64,000 nucleotides of DNA, from the NCBI GenBank assembly GCA_950097145.1, contig CATNCF010000002.1:1-64000 (forward strand). Reading direction: 5' to 3'. Below the pieces are notes generated by a model, which searched no databases, had not been told where the DNA came from, and was given only the letters and a program-made list of their open reading frames with translations. Position numbers and translations under genes: made by a program. The DNA is from an uncultured Lachnospiraceae bacterium. Lineage in GTDB: Bacteria > Bacillota > Clostridia > Lachnospirales > Lachnospiraceae. Below are positions 37,449 to 46,326 of this stretch, piece by piece. Position 1 is the stretch's first letter. Each line of letters opens with the position of its first letter.

Positions 37449-37503
37449 ATCAGGTCTGCCAGCTATGAAAAGGATTATCCTGCAGTTGGCGGCCTGATTT
37501 TTC
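37447..37503 (+). terminator. Terminator of metG-tatD
   Basis: Imperfect stem AAATCAGG-TCTGCCAGCT / AGTTGGCGGCCTGATTT with T-run, directly at the tatD stop. It also lies at the 3' end of the convergent gene 37510-38283. Confidence 0.7.
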
Positions 37504-37509
37504 GTATTA

Positions 37510-38283
37510 TTAATACCACTTAGATGCTTTGGTATAAATATTATAATATATGGTAGATTCATTGTTGTCTACATTCTGGGCATATTTGTTCTTATATGTA
37601 ATCTCAAAGGTAGTAGTTGACCACATGCCCTTCTGCCAGGAATAATCGGTGTCAGAAGAGAAACCATATTTTCCGAATGTTACTTTACTGCCATTTTTAA
37701 ATGAAACTTTTTTTGCCTGGCCGTTCTGGTCATAACGGGAAACTCTGATTTTTTTGATTTTGCATCCATCGGCAAGTGAAAACTTTACTTTTGCAGAGCC
37801 TGCGCCTGCATAATAAGAAGAATAATTGCTATAATCACTTGTTACTTTTTTGCCATTTATGGATACAGCAGAAATGATTGTGCCGTAACCCTTGGCATGT
37901 ACATTAATCGTCCGGCTGCATCTCTTTGATTTAGCGCTTTTGTAAACATCAAATTTGATTTTGTAGTTACCAGCTTTTTTTGCGTAAAAAGTAAGCTGCG
38001 CATATGGAGAAGAATCACTTTTGGATTTATAAGTCATTCTTACAAAAAGATTTTTTGTTTTTTTCTTACCTTGATATACTTTAAGATTCTTAATGCTGTC
38101 TGATTTAGATACCAAAGATATGGATGCAGATCCAGAATACCTTAATCCGACCCCGCAGCGGACATTATTAGGCGCCCATACAGTGGATGCCGCCTCAGTT
38201 TCCTGACAGTTTAATACAAAACCAGCGCTGCAGGTTAAGATACATGTCAGAAAAAAACATAGTAATTTTTTAGTTGCTTTCAT
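37510..38283 (-). CDS. Secreted protein of unknown function
   Basis: 257 residues with a clear signal peptide (KATKK, then a hydrophobic core with a likely cut after 'ETEAAS'). The mature part is rich in Ser, Tyr and Lys, with beta-strand-like segments such as 'AQLTFYAKKAGNYKIKFDVYKSAKSKR' that recall bacterial Ig-like folds. It has no catalytic motif and no sorting signal. AGGAGG (TTTAAACCTCC on the plus strand) lies 9 nt before the start. It is placed between tatD and rsmA, on the other strand, as a likely late insertion into that cluster. Confidence 0.75.
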   Translation of the reverse strand: MKATKKLLCFFLTCILTCSAGFVLNCQETEAASTVWAPNNVRCGVGLRYSGSASISLVSKSDSIKNLKVYQGKKKTKNLFVRMTYKSKSDSSPYAQLTFYAKKAGNYKIKFDVYKSAKSKRCSRTINVHAKGYGTIISAVSINGKKVTSDYSNYSSYYAGAGSAKVKFSLADGCKIKKIRVSRYDQNGQAKKVSFKNGSKVTFGKYGFSSDTDYSWQKGMWSTTTFEITYKNKYAQNVDNNESTIYYNIYTKASKWY

Positions 38284-38485
38284 AACTTTAAACCTCCTGT
38301 ATTTAATAAGTTTATTTTATCATCTAATAGTTGACTTGTCAAATTATGTAGATTTTGTAATTTAATGAGTGAAATAAATAGGGATACGTCTTGTAAAAAA
38401 AAGTTGGATAAAGTGTAAAGATTTGATAAAATAAATAGAATTAAAGCTCTCTCGAAAGCTCTTGAAAAAAATAATGGAGGAATAT

Positions 38486-39370
38486 ATGGCAGAATTAGGA
38501 AACCCTCAGAATACCATAGCAGTATTACAAAAATATAATTTTAATTTTCAAAAAAAATTTGGACAAAATTTTCTCATTGACCCCAGAGTGTTGGAGAAGA
38601 TTATAGAAGCAGCGGACATATCAAGAGACGATTTTGTTCTGGAAATTGGTCCGGGGATAGGAACTATGACCCAATATCTCTGTGAACATGCCAGAGAAGT
38701 AGCGGCAGTGGAAATAGATAAGAATCTTATTCCCATTCTTACAGACACCCTAAGCGGATATGATAATGTGGAAATCATTTATAACGATATTTTAAAGGTG
38801 GATATCAATCGTCTTGTACAGGAGAAAAATCAGGGAAATTCTCTGAAAGTAGTGGCGAACCTGCCTTATTATATCACTACGCCCATTATTATGGGATTGT
38901 TTGAAAGCCATGTTCCCATTGACAGCATTACCATTATGGTACAGAAAGAAGTGGCGGAACGAATGCAGGCTGGACCTGGAACCAAAGATTATGGCGCTTT
39001 ATCTCTTGCAGTCCAGTATTATGCCAAGCCGGAACTTGTAGCGAATGTACCTCCAAATTGTTTTATGCCGCGGCCAAATGTAGGCAGTGCAGTTATCCGC
39101 CTTACCAGGCATAATGAAGCGCAGGTACAGACTGCCGATGAAAAGCTGTTGTTTGCCTTAATCCGCGCATCCTTCAACCAGCGCAGGAAGACTCTGGTAA
39201 ACGGCCTGAATAATGCAGCAGGAATTTCGTATACGAAGCAGCAGGTTGTAAAAGCGTTGGAGAAGATGGGGCTTCCTGCCAATGTCAGGGGGGAGGCCCT
39301 GACTTTGGAACAGTTTGCGGAATTATCCAATCTGCTGCTTTTGTACAGTGGTGGAGAACAGATTGGCTGA
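38486..39370 (+). CDS. rsmA: 16S rRNA adenine dimethyltransferase
   Basis: 294 residues from ATG 38486 (GGAGG 5 nt upstream; TTG 38462 is less likely). It dimethylates two neighbouring adenines near the 3' end of 16S rRNA. Marks: 'KFGQNFLIDPRVL', the SAM loop 'EIGPGIGTMTQYL', the catalytic 'NLPYYITTPII', and 'RASFNQRRKTLVNGL' in the C-terminal helical domain. Loss of this enzyme gives kasugamycin resistance in known bacteria. Confidence 0.96.
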   Translation: MAELGNPQNTIAVLQKYNFNFQKKFGQNFLIDPRVLEKIIEAADISRDDFVLEIGPGIGTMTQYLCEHAREVAAVEIDKNLIPILTDTLSGYDNVEIIYNDILKVDINRLVQEKNQGNSLKVVANLPYYITTPIIMGLFESHVPIDSITIMVQKEVAERMQAGPGTKDYGALSLAVQYYAKPELVANVPPNCFMPRPNVGSAVIRLTRHNEAQVQTADEKLLFALIRASFNQRRKTLVNGLNNAAGISYTKQQVVKALEKMGLPANVRGEALTLEQFAELSNLLLLYSGGEQIG

Positions 39371-39388
39371 TCCCTAAAAGATAGATAT

Positions 39389-40180
39389 TTATTTTCGCTG
39401 AAATTCCACTACATCCTGTTGAAAACGCTTGGGCAGATTTTGATTTTGAAGCTTGGGATTGATCCTGGCTTCAATGGCTATGGTATCAAAAAACCTGCAC
39501 CATAATTTTTGATATTCTTGTTCTTCCTTGGAGTATCGCTGCAGAGCTTTGGGATCAAGTTCCTGGGTGTCTGTAAGGAAGAATCCTGTTCCTTTGGGAT
39601 GCAGTGCGGCAAGACATCGGTTCTCGTCATATATCATGAAATTTTCCTGTGGCAGCCGATCCGCAAAGTGTTCTCCTAAAAAAGGAAGTACGTTGTTTTT
39701 CGGATGAATTTTTGCAAAGAGAATACCGTTTTCTAATTCTTGAAAACGAAGAAATCCCAGAAGATGATGGGCTTCATTGAAAGTACTCCGGGAAAGCTGG
39801 AATACCTGGTTCACGTAAGGCTCACCTAAATAATTCAGAACCTTGCTGCTGTCTGGCAGGGATAAGGCCAGGACGATCGTCTTATAGATGGCGTCCGCTT
39901 TGTTGCGTGTATTTTTTCTTTTTGAGGGTGTTTCCAATGCTGAGGCAGCCTGGCAGATTTCTTCATAAGTTTCTGTTCCCATTCGTGTCTGTAGGGTGCG
40001 CGCAACTTTCGCGCTTTTCTCAGAGTCTGTCTCTACATGAATGTATTCATGGAAGAGAGAATAATTGTCTGGCTTCTGGGTGGTAAGCGCTGCGTCCGCG
40101 TGTCCATAACGGCTTGCCCAGGCATCATAAACGCCTGTAAAAATGCCGTCGATACTGTCTTCGCAGTAAAATATATGCAT
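39389..40180 (-). CDS. DUF4130 (TIGR03915-type) putative DNA repair protein
   Basis: 263 residues from ATG 40180 (AGGAGG nearby). The beginning 'MHIFYCEDSIDGIFTGVYDAWASRYGH' is typical of the TIGR03915 / DUF4130 family, which always travels with the radical-SAM gene upstream. In many bacteria DUF4130 is fused to a uracil-DNA-glycosylase-like domain; that domain is absent here. Other conserved pieces are 'YLGEPYVNQVF' and 'RSTFNEAHHLLGFLRFQELENGILFAKI'. A role in DNA modification or repair is proposed for the family, not proven. Confidence 0.82.
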   Translation of the reverse strand: MHIFYCEDSIDGIFTGVYDAWASRYGHADAALTTQKPDNYSLFHEYIHVETDSEKSAKVARTLQTRMGTETYEEICQAASALETPSKRKNTRNKADAIYKTIVLALSLPDSSKVLNYLGEPYVNQVFQLSRSTFNEAHHLLGFLRFQELENGILFAKIHPKNNVLPFLGEHFADRLPQENFMIYDENRCLAALHPKGTGFFLTDTQELDPKALQRYSKEEQEYQKLWCRFFDTIAIEARINPKLQNQNLPKRFQQDVVEFQRK

Positions 40181-40223
40181 AACGTCCTCCTTTTGTGAAA
40201 ATGTGGTGAAAAATAGTTTCATT

Positions 40224-41579
40224 TCAAGAGGAATGGCAATTGCTTGCCATTTCATCCAGAATCTGGCTATCTGTTAGTTGGAAATCCTTCTGAAGTTCTT
40301 TGTCAAAAAAACTAAGCTGCCGGTATCCGCTTTCCCGAATATCTTTTGGAATCTGTGTCTTATCCCGCATGAGATTTTCACAAATATAATTTTCTTCCAG
40401 CTTGGTTTTATACATCATGGAACCAGAGCAGGTGATAAAATATAAGGCGCGCTTTAAGACAACGCCAATTTTCTTTAAGTCATCAAAATTCAGAGGGTTC
40501 CTTTTCCTTGCCTTTACAATGCGTTCTGCCGATTTATAGCCGATTCCAGGAACTCGCAGCAGTGTCTGATAACTGGCCCGGTTGATTTCTACAGGAAAAT
40601 ATTCTAAATGGCGAAGCGCCCAATCGCATTTTGGATCTAAGAAAATATTGAAATCCGGCCGGTCTTCTGATAATAGTTCTGATACCTGAAAATGATAGTA
40701 ACGCAGCAGCCAGTCTGCCTGATAAAGGCGGTGTTCCCGCAAGAGAGGCGGACCTCCAGGGAGGGCGGGAAGCATGGAATGATGATTTACATTTACAAAG
40801 GCTGAATAAAAGACCCGCTTTAAGGAAAATTTTTGATATAAACTTTCGGCAACGCTCATAATCTGATAATCATTTTCAGGGGTAGCGCCGATGATCATTT
40901 GCGTAGACTGTCCTGCCGGGACAAATCTTGGGGCTTTGCGGTATAAAATAAGTTCCTGCTTATTATCTGTAATACGGTTTTGAATCTGGCGCATGGGCTT
41001 TAATATCGTATTACGTGATTTGCATGGGGCAAGCAGTCTCAGACTGTCAGCAGTGGGAAGTTCCAGGTTGATGCTCATGCGGTCTGCCAGATAGCCTGTC
41101 TTTTCTACCAGCACAGGGTCAGCCCCAGGGATGGCCTTTACATGGATATAGCCGTTAAACTGGTGTGTGTTCCTTAATTGATATAAGGTATGGTAGATTA
41201 ATTCCATTGTATAATTAGGGCTGACCATAATACCAGAGCTTAAAAACAGGCCCTCAATATAATTCCGGCGGTAAAATTCCAATGTAATAGTACACAGTTC
41301 TTCGGGAGTAAAAGCGGCCCGGGGTACGTCAGAGTCCCGGTTGTTAAGGCAATAGGCGCAGTTAAAGATACATTCATTGGTAAATAGGATTTTTAACAGG
41401 GAAATGCACCTGCCGTCAGCAGAGAATGTATGGCAGATTCCAGGAGCAACAGAATTTCCCATTCCCCGGCCGTTTCCCATGCGGTCTACACCGCTGGAGG
41501 TGCAGGCAACGTCATATTTTGCAGCGTCGGATAAAATCGTAAGCTTTTCCATTAAGTCCATATCCATCTGTAATTTCAT
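40224..41579 (-). CDS. Radical-SAM putative DNA repair or modification protein
   Basis: 451 residues from ATG 41579 (GGAAGG upstream; ATG 41585 or 41627 possible). The radical-SAM cluster CIFNCAYC (CxxxCxxC) lies near residue 80 after 'GICHTFSADGRCISLLKILFTNE'. A helix-hairpin-helix ('LLRVPGIGYKSAERIVKARKR') near 350-370 implies DNA contact. This matches the TIGR03916 family, the regular partner of DUF4130. The gap to its partner gene is 43 bp, so they form an operon. Confidence 0.85.
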   Translation of the reverse strand: MKLQMDMDLMEKLTILSDAAKYDVACTSSGVDRMGNGRGMGNSVAPGICHTFSADGRCISLLKILFTNECIFNCAYCLNNRDSDVPRAAFTPEELCTITLEFYRRNYIEGLFLSSGIMVSPNYTMELIYHTLYQLRNTHQFNGYIHVKAIPGADPVLVEKTGYLADRMSINLELPTADSLRLLAPCKSRNTILKPMRQIQNRITDNKQELILYRKAPRFVPAGQSTQMIIGATPENDYQIMSVAESLYQKFSLKRVFYSAFVNVNHHSMLPALPGGPPLLREHRLYQADWLLRYYHFQVSELLSEDRPDFNIFLDPKCDWALRHLEYFPVEINRASYQTLLRVPGIGYKSAERIVKARKRNPLNFDDLKKIGVVLKRALYFITCSGSMMYKTKLEENYICENLMRDKTQIPKDIRESGYRQLSFFDKELQKDFQLTDSQILDEMASNCHSS

Positions 41580-41783
41580 AAGCATTTCCTTCCTGAATCT
41601 ATGGATTGCATTAATATAAATTCCCATATGAGAAAACTATATTAAGAACATTCGTTCTAAAAACACTATATCACATGGAAATAGAAAAAGCAAGAGAAAA
41701 ATAGAACAATTGTTTGCAGCTTTTGTTTTCTATTATTACAGAAAGTTTTATTATTGTTATAACGTTAAAAACATGGAAATAAG

Positions 41784-42083
41784 GTGGATCTGAGTACCCA
41801 GGAAGGCGCGCAGAAAGCTGCCACAACCATCGATGCGGCCATTAAAAAAGTTTCTGCGGCAAGAGGGCGTATGGGAGCGAGCCAGAACCGCCTGGAACAT
41901 ACCATTGACAATCTGGATACGGCGGCTGAAAATACCCAACAGGCTGAGTCAAGAATCCGTGACGTTGATATGGCAGAAGAAATGGTAGAATACAGCAAGA
42001 ACAACATTCTTGCACAGGCCGGACAGTCTATGTTTGCACAGGCAAACCAGTCCAATCAGGGTGTTTTATCATTACTTGGATAG
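41784..42083 (+). pseudogene. 5'-truncated flagellin gene
   Basis: Only the last 99 residues of a flagellin: 'STQEGAQKAATTIDAAIKKVSAARGRMGASQNRLEHTIDNLD' style, then 'AESRIRDVDMAEEMVEYSKNNILAQAGQSM' and the 'NQGVLSLLG' end. The highly conserved N-terminal half (which pairs with this half in the filament) and any start codon with a ribosome site are absent; the homology begins abruptly at about 41784. The fragment still has a good terminator. It is a deletion remnant, and full flagellin genes may exist elsewhere. Confidence 0.88.
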
Positions 42084-42114
42084 TTTTGTGTCTACAAAAA
42101 TTGATTGGAACTAT

Positions 42115-42147
42115 AAAAAATCCGCGGAATCTTTCTGCGGATTTTTT
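42115..42147 (+). terminator. Terminator of the flagellin remnant
   Basis: AAAAAATCCGC / GCGGATTTTTT with an 11-nt loop, T-run included. Confidence 0.85.
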
Positions 42148-42201
42148 ATGCATACAAGCCCTCTCTTATTCATAGAGTATTATTGAAGAGGGGGTGTTTT
42201 T

Positions 42202-43140
42202 CTGAAAGAGAAAATAAAGACATTTTTTTCGATCTGCGTATTAATCGTGACAGCTCCCTATATTGTCACCCTGTTGTTTCAAGGAAATGCAGCCGATGTG
42301 GATTCTAAAAGGACGGAAGAGCTGACACAGGAGGATCTGCCTCTTACTGTTGATATGGCTGGGCAGGAAATCGAAGTAGAAGAATACCTTGCAGGCATTG
42401 TAGCCCGGGAAATACCGCTGGATCGTGAGCCCGAGGCAGTAAAAGCCCAGGCAGTGATTGCAAGGACAGAGCTGCTCAATGCAGCGGAACACGAAGAGGA
42501 ACTACCGGAATCCATGTCACGGGAAGAAATGCTGACACTCTGGGGGCAGGATGGGTTTGAGAAAAATTACCAGAGGCTGGAGGAGGCCCTGGAGGCCACC
42601 GAAGGGGAGGTTTTGACTTACAAGAAAGAGCTGATTCAGACTGCGTTTCATGCAGTCAGCGCAGGAAAGACCAGAAATGCAGAGGAAGCGTTCGGGAACA
42701 GCCTGCCTTATCTTGAGAGTGTGGAAAGTGATATGGATATTCCCTCCAGGGATTTTTTAAAGGTAATATTTCTTGAAAAAAAAGAACTCACAGATAAGCT
42801 GAATCAGGCATGTCCGGATACCGGAATAACAGAAGAGAACGTTACGGACCTGCTGTCTGTTTCCAAACGAGATTCCAGCGGTTATGCCCTGGAGATACAG
42901 GCAGGGGAAAAAACTATCACAGGGGAAGAGTTCAGGGCATGTCTGGATTTGAATTCTGCATGCTGTTACATAAAAGAAGTGGAAGGGAAGGTGCGTATTG
43001 TCACAAAAGGACTTGGACATGGCCTGGGCTTAAGCCAGTATGGCGCTAATGTTATGGCAGAGGGGGGCAGTGATTACCAGGAGATTCTTCAATATTATTA
43101 TAAAAATGTTGAAATTACAAAAGAAAATAGTCGGGAATGA
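42202..43140 (+). CDS. spoIID: Stage II sporulation protein D, apparent CTG start
   Basis: 312 residues if read from CTG 42202. AGAGGGGG (42187-42194) ends 7 nt before this CTG, and the frame from it gives a normal SpoIID beginning: basic 'KEKIKTFF', then a full membrane helix. The first ordinary start, GTG 42247, cuts that helix in half and has no ribosome site. SpoIID is a lytic transglycosylase that drives engulfment of the forespore. Family marks: 'EEYLAGIVAREIPLDREPEAVKAQAVIAR' style segment near 55-80 with its catalytic Glu, and 'GHGLGLSQYGANVMA' near 275. Confidence 0.85.
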   Translation: MKEKIKTFFSICVLIVTAPYIVTLLFQGNAADVDSKRTEELTQEDLPLTVDMAGQEIEVEEYLAGIVAREIPLDREPEAVKAQAVIARTELLNAAEHEEELPESMSREEMLTLWGQDGFEKNYQRLEEALEATEGEVLTYKKELIQTAFHAVSAGKTRNAEEAFGNSLPYLESVESDMDIPSRDFLKVIFLEKKELTDKLNQACPDTGITEENVTDLLSVSKRDSSGYALEIQAGEKTITGEEFRACLDLNSACCYIKEVEGKVRIVTKGLGHGLGLSQYGANVMAEGGSDYQEILQYYYKNVEITKENSRE

Positions 43141-43249
43141 TTTTGGATAATAAACAAAAAACATTGCAATAATTCTTATAATCCTGTATAAACCTTATTT
43201 TTCTGGAAAAACTAACAAGGAAAAACAATCAGAAATGGAAGGTGACAGG

Positions 43250-44053
43250 ATGAGAAACAAACGAGCAGCAGCATTTTTTAATCGGAAATCTTATATTATT
43301 GCAGCGGTGATCATGGTGGTTGCAGCTTTTGGAATGACTGGTATGTATTATACCCAGCAGGAGAAGAAGCAGGAAGAAGAACTGGCAAAAGAGCAGAAAG
43401 AGCAGATTCAGCAAGCTAAGGCAGAAGATGCGGCCAGGGAAAAGGCAAAAGCGGAAGAGGCAGCAAAGAAAAAGGCAGCAAAAGAAGCGGAACAGAGAGC
43501 AGAAGCTAAGGAGAACGAAAAGGAAGAAAAAGAAGAGACAGAAGCTGTATCCGGCATTATTTCACCTAAAGATGATGATTTTATGGATGAGCCAGAGGTA
43601 GTAGCAGAGACACAGGCTCCTGTGGAGCCGGAATTTCATTTTGACGCGGCAGCAGACCTGAATTGGCCTCTGCAGGGTAACGTAGTACTGAATTATAGTA
43701 TGGATCAGACAGTATATTTTGCAACGCTGGATCAGTACAAATACAATCCGGCTGTAATTATCCAAGCAGAAGTCAATACACCTGTGAAAGCAGTGTCAGC
43801 AGGCAAGGTAACTTCCATAGAAACAAGTGCGGAAACAGGGACTACCATGACAGTGGATATGGGAGATGGTTACAGCGCAATTTACGGGCAGTTAAAAGAA
43901 AGCCCCAAAAATCAGGGAGATTATGTGGAAAGCGGTGAAACATTAGGGTATGTCAGTGAACCCACGAAATATTATTCCGTAGAAGGAGCCAACCTCTATT
44001 TTGAATTGCAGAAGGATGGTTCTCCAGTAAATCCAATGCAATATCTGCAATAG
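43250..44053 (+). CDS. SpoIIQ-like M23 (LytM-fold) sporulation protein
   Basis: 267 residues from ATG 43250 (GGAAGGTG 5 nt upstream). Membrane helix about 15-35, a long charged Glu/Ala/Lys coiled coil (36-95), then an M23 domain (about 135-265). The M23 zinc ligands are missing: the HxxxD motif is 'YSMDQ' and the HxH motif is 'NLYFEL'. This matches SpoIIQ types that act as a scaffold for SpoIIIAH across the engulfing membranes rather than as an endopeptidase. It follows spoIID, the usual clostridial neighbour. Confidence 0.82.
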   Translation: MRNKRAAAFFNRKSYIIAAVIMVVAAFGMTGMYYTQQEKKQEEELAKEQKEQIQQAKAEDAAREKAKAEEAAKKKAAKEAEQRAEAKENEKEEKEETEAVSGIISPKDDDFMDEPEVVAETQAPVEPEFHFDAAADLNWPLQGNVVLNYSMDQTVYFATLDQYKYNPAVIIQAEVNTPVKAVSAGKVTSIETSAETGTTMTVDMGDGYSAIYGQLKESPKNQGDYVESGETLGYVSEPTKYYSVEGANLYFELQKDGSPVNPMQYLQ

Positions 44054-44058
44054 GAACT

Positions 44059-44217
44059 ATTACTCCGGCGGTTAAATGTCGACGAATTTTACGAAGAATA
44101 AATTTTCATCTGCAAGGCGGAAGAATGAGTTGTAGCGAGTGCTACAACGATTGATGACAACGCGGCAGATGGAAATTTAAGCAAGTAAAAACGTCGATAT
44201 TTAACCGCCGGAGTAAT
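44059..44217. repeat. 159-bp imperfect palindrome (MITE-like or structured repeat)
   Basis: Outer arms ATTACTCCGGCGGTTAAAT (44059-44077) and their exact complement (44199-44217). Inner paired words are TCGACG/CGTCGA, TTTTAC/GTAAAA and ATCTGC/GCAGAT. A perfect centre GTTGTAGC-GAGT-GCTACAAC sits at 44129-44148. The centre of symmetry of all layers coincides at about 44138. No open frame. A diverged relative lies at 16412-16505. Confidence 0.85.
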
Positions 44218-44519
44218 ATTATAAAGCTTAGTGAGCAGGCGGCATATGCAGTCTGCTCCATTTTGTGCAGTCTTGTGAAATGGGAATATTCATGTTAGAC
44301 TATGTTAGAACGAAAAAGCACAGAGAAGGAAACAGGCACAAAAAAGTATTTTTTTCATAAATTATCTGTATAGACAATTCGCAGCAGAATTTTTTTACCG
44401 TGAAACCCAGAATTGATTATGACAATATCAGAACATAGAAGAGGTACCTGCTTTTGCTGCTGCTTTGCATACAGGAGACTGCCTGCAGTCTCTTTACATA
44501 AGGAAGTGTGAGTATTTTT
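44218..44519. other. Non-coding stretch before the GIY-YIG gene
   Basis: About 300 bp between the palindrome and the GIY-YIG gene. It includes a CAGACTGCATATGCCGCC-like GC patch near 44236-44258 and A/T-rich runs. I see no gene, known RNA family or clear promoter. Confidence 0.35.
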
Positions 44520-44789
44520 ATGGCAGAAAAGCAGAATATTACTTATATCTTGCGGTGCAGTGACGGAACCTTGTACACAGGATGGACAAATGATATTGAG
44601 AAACGGCTGAAGGCCCATAATGAAGGAAAAGGCGGAAAATATACCAGGGTTCGTACCCCTGTAGAGCTGGTTTATCAGGAGGAATATGATACCAGGCAGG
44701 AAGCCATGAGCCGGGAGGTAAAGATTAAGAAACTTTCCAGAAAGGAAAAGGAAGCGCTGATCCGGGAGAAAAAAGAAAACATAACATAG
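44520..44789 (+). CDS. GIY-YIG-domain protein (UPF0213 / YhbQ type)
   Basis: 89 residues from ATG 44520; GTG 44508 would add MSIF. The whole protein is one GIY-YIG domain: 'TYILRCSDGTLYTGWTND' supplies both tyrosines, 'KRLKAHNEGKGGKYTR' the arginine and second Tyr, and Glu lies in 'SREVKIKKLSRKEKEALI'. Stand-alone members are thought to be small nucleases, with unclear cell role. AGGAAG at 44501-44506 is 13 nt from the ATG. Confidence 0.85.
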   Translation: MAEKQNITYILRCSDGTLYTGWTNDIEKRLKAHNEGKGGKYTRVRTPVELVYQEEYDTRQEAMSREVKIKKLSRKEKEALIREKKENIT

Positions 44790-45152
44790 CAGATGAATCC
44801 CGTTGTACAGCTCAGGTCATAAAATTATAAATAAATATAATAAAATTCTATTTAAATCTTCATGGCATTCCATTATACTATCTAATATCCCTTCTTTTTA
44901 TAGAGGCTATGCCATTTTGCATGTATCTATGATTTTTCCCAGGGCAGGAGGCATAGCCTGATATATTATTCACATTTTTAAATTTCCCTAAATACTTTAT
45001 CATGCCCATGTTTTGCGTCATTTAATGGATGTATAAGATTTTCTATTGAAATTCTAGGAAAAAAGAGTGATAATAGAAAGAGACTTATATGGAGTTTTAC
45101 ATTACGGAGTCTTTTGGAAAATTCAAACCTGTGCGGAAGAAAGGAGAAAAGA
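44790..45152. other. Non-coding stretch with weak dyad before the dehydrogenase
   Basis: AT-rich 360 bp. It contains AGGCTATGCC (about 44904) and its complement GGCATAGCCT (about 44951) about 37 nt apart, which can form a stem. No open frame. The position upstream of a fermentative dehydrogenase suits a regulatory leader, but no known riboswitch pattern was recognised. Confidence 0.35.
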
Positions 45153-46301
45153 ATGACAAACAGATTTGTATTGAATGAGACATCTTATCATGGAGCGGGA
45201 GCAATCCAGGAAATTGCGGCGGAAGCAAAAGGAAGGGGATTTCAGAAGGCATTTGTGTGTTCTGATCCAGATTTGATTAAATTTGAAGTGACAAAAAAAG
45301 TGCTGGATGTTCTGGATAAGGATGGATTAAGCTATGAGGTATATTCCAATATTAAGCCAAATCCAACCATCGAAAATGTCCAGGCTGGTGTGGAAGCATA
45401 TAAAAAATCAGGCGCAGATTATTTGATTGCAATTGGAGGCGGATCTTCCATGGATACCGCAAAGGCAATTGGCATTATTATTAATAATCCAGATTTTGCA
45501 GATGTGGTAAGCTTAGAGGGAGTGGCGCCGACAAAAGAGAAATCAGTTCCCATTTTTGCAGTGCCAACTACTGCAGGCACCGCGGCAGAAGTTACCATTA
45601 ATTATGTTATTACAGATGCGGCAAAAAATCGTAAAATGGTGTGCGTAGATCCCAAGGATATTCCTGTGGTGGCATTTGTGGATCCGAATATGATGTCCTC
45701 CATGCCAAAAGGGCTTACAGCCGCAACCGGCATGGATGCGCTGACCCACGCCATTGAGGGATATATTACAGCAGGAGCATGGGAACTGTCTGATATGTTC
45801 CATCTGAAGGCAATTGAAATTATTGCAAGAAGCCTGCGCAGCGCGGTGGAGAATACACCGAAAGGCAGAGAAGACATGGCATTGGGACAGTACATAGCAG
45901 GTATGGGCTTTTCCAATGTGGGACTTGGAATTGTCCATTCTATGGCCCACCCGCTGGGAGCGCTGTATGATACGCCCCATGGAGTGGCGAACGCGATTAT
46001 CCTGCCTACGGTTATGGAATACAATGCAGAAGCTACGGGTGAGAAATACCGGGAAATTGCAAGGGCTATGGGAGTAGAAGGCGTTGACGCTATGTCCAAG
46101 GAAGAATACCGCAGGGCTGCAATTGACGCGGTAAAGAAGCTGTCAATAGATGTCGGAATACCAGCCGATTTGAAAGAAATTGTAAAAAGAGAGGATATTC
46201 CGTTCCTTGCACAATCGGCGTATGATGATGCCTGCAGGCCTGGAAATCCTAAGGAAACCAGTGTGGAAGATATTACAAAGCTGTATGAGTCATTAATTTA
46301 A
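45153..46301 (+). CDS. fucO: Iron-containing alcohol dehydrogenase, lactaldehyde reductase type
   Basis: 382 residues from ATG 45153 (AAAGGAG 6 nt upstream), the same length as FucO. NAD-binding 'GGGSSMDTAKAIG' near 97-109 and 'PTTAGTAAEVT' near 140. Metal ligands are Asp in 'GMDALTHAIEGY', His in 'GIVHSMAHPLGALYDTPHG' (three His) and the preceding Asp/His pairs. FucO reduces lactaldehyde from fucose or rhamnose breakdown to 1,2-propanediol. With a PocR receptor elsewhere in the window this hints at propanediol metabolism, though that link is inference. Related dehydrogenases act on other alcohols. Confidence 0.8.
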   Translation: MTNRFVLNETSYHGAGAIQEIAAEAKGRGFQKAFVCSDPDLIKFEVTKKVLDVLDKDGLSYEVYSNIKPNPTIENVQAGVEAYKKSGADYLIAIGGGSSMDTAKAIGIIINNPDFADVVSLEGVAPTKEKSVPIFAVPTTAGTAAEVTINYVITDAAKNRKMVCVDPKDIPVVAFVDPNMMSSMPKGLTAATGMDALTHAIEGYITAGAWELSDMFHLKAIEIIARSLRSAVENTPKGREDMALGQYIAGMGFSNVGLGIVHSMAHPLGALYDTPHGVANAIILPTVMEYNAEATGEKYREIARAMGVEGVDAMSKEEYRRAAIDAVKKLSIDVGIPADLKEIVKREDIPFLAQSAYDDACRPGNPKETSVEDITKLYESLI

Positions 46302-46326
46302 AAACGGTATTTCAGGAGGATAAGAA

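Noticed and set aside
43229-43765. Minus-strand frames over the SpoIIQ-like gene
   Set aside because: Antisense to a protein with membrane anchor, coiled coil and M23 fold; no ribosome sites.
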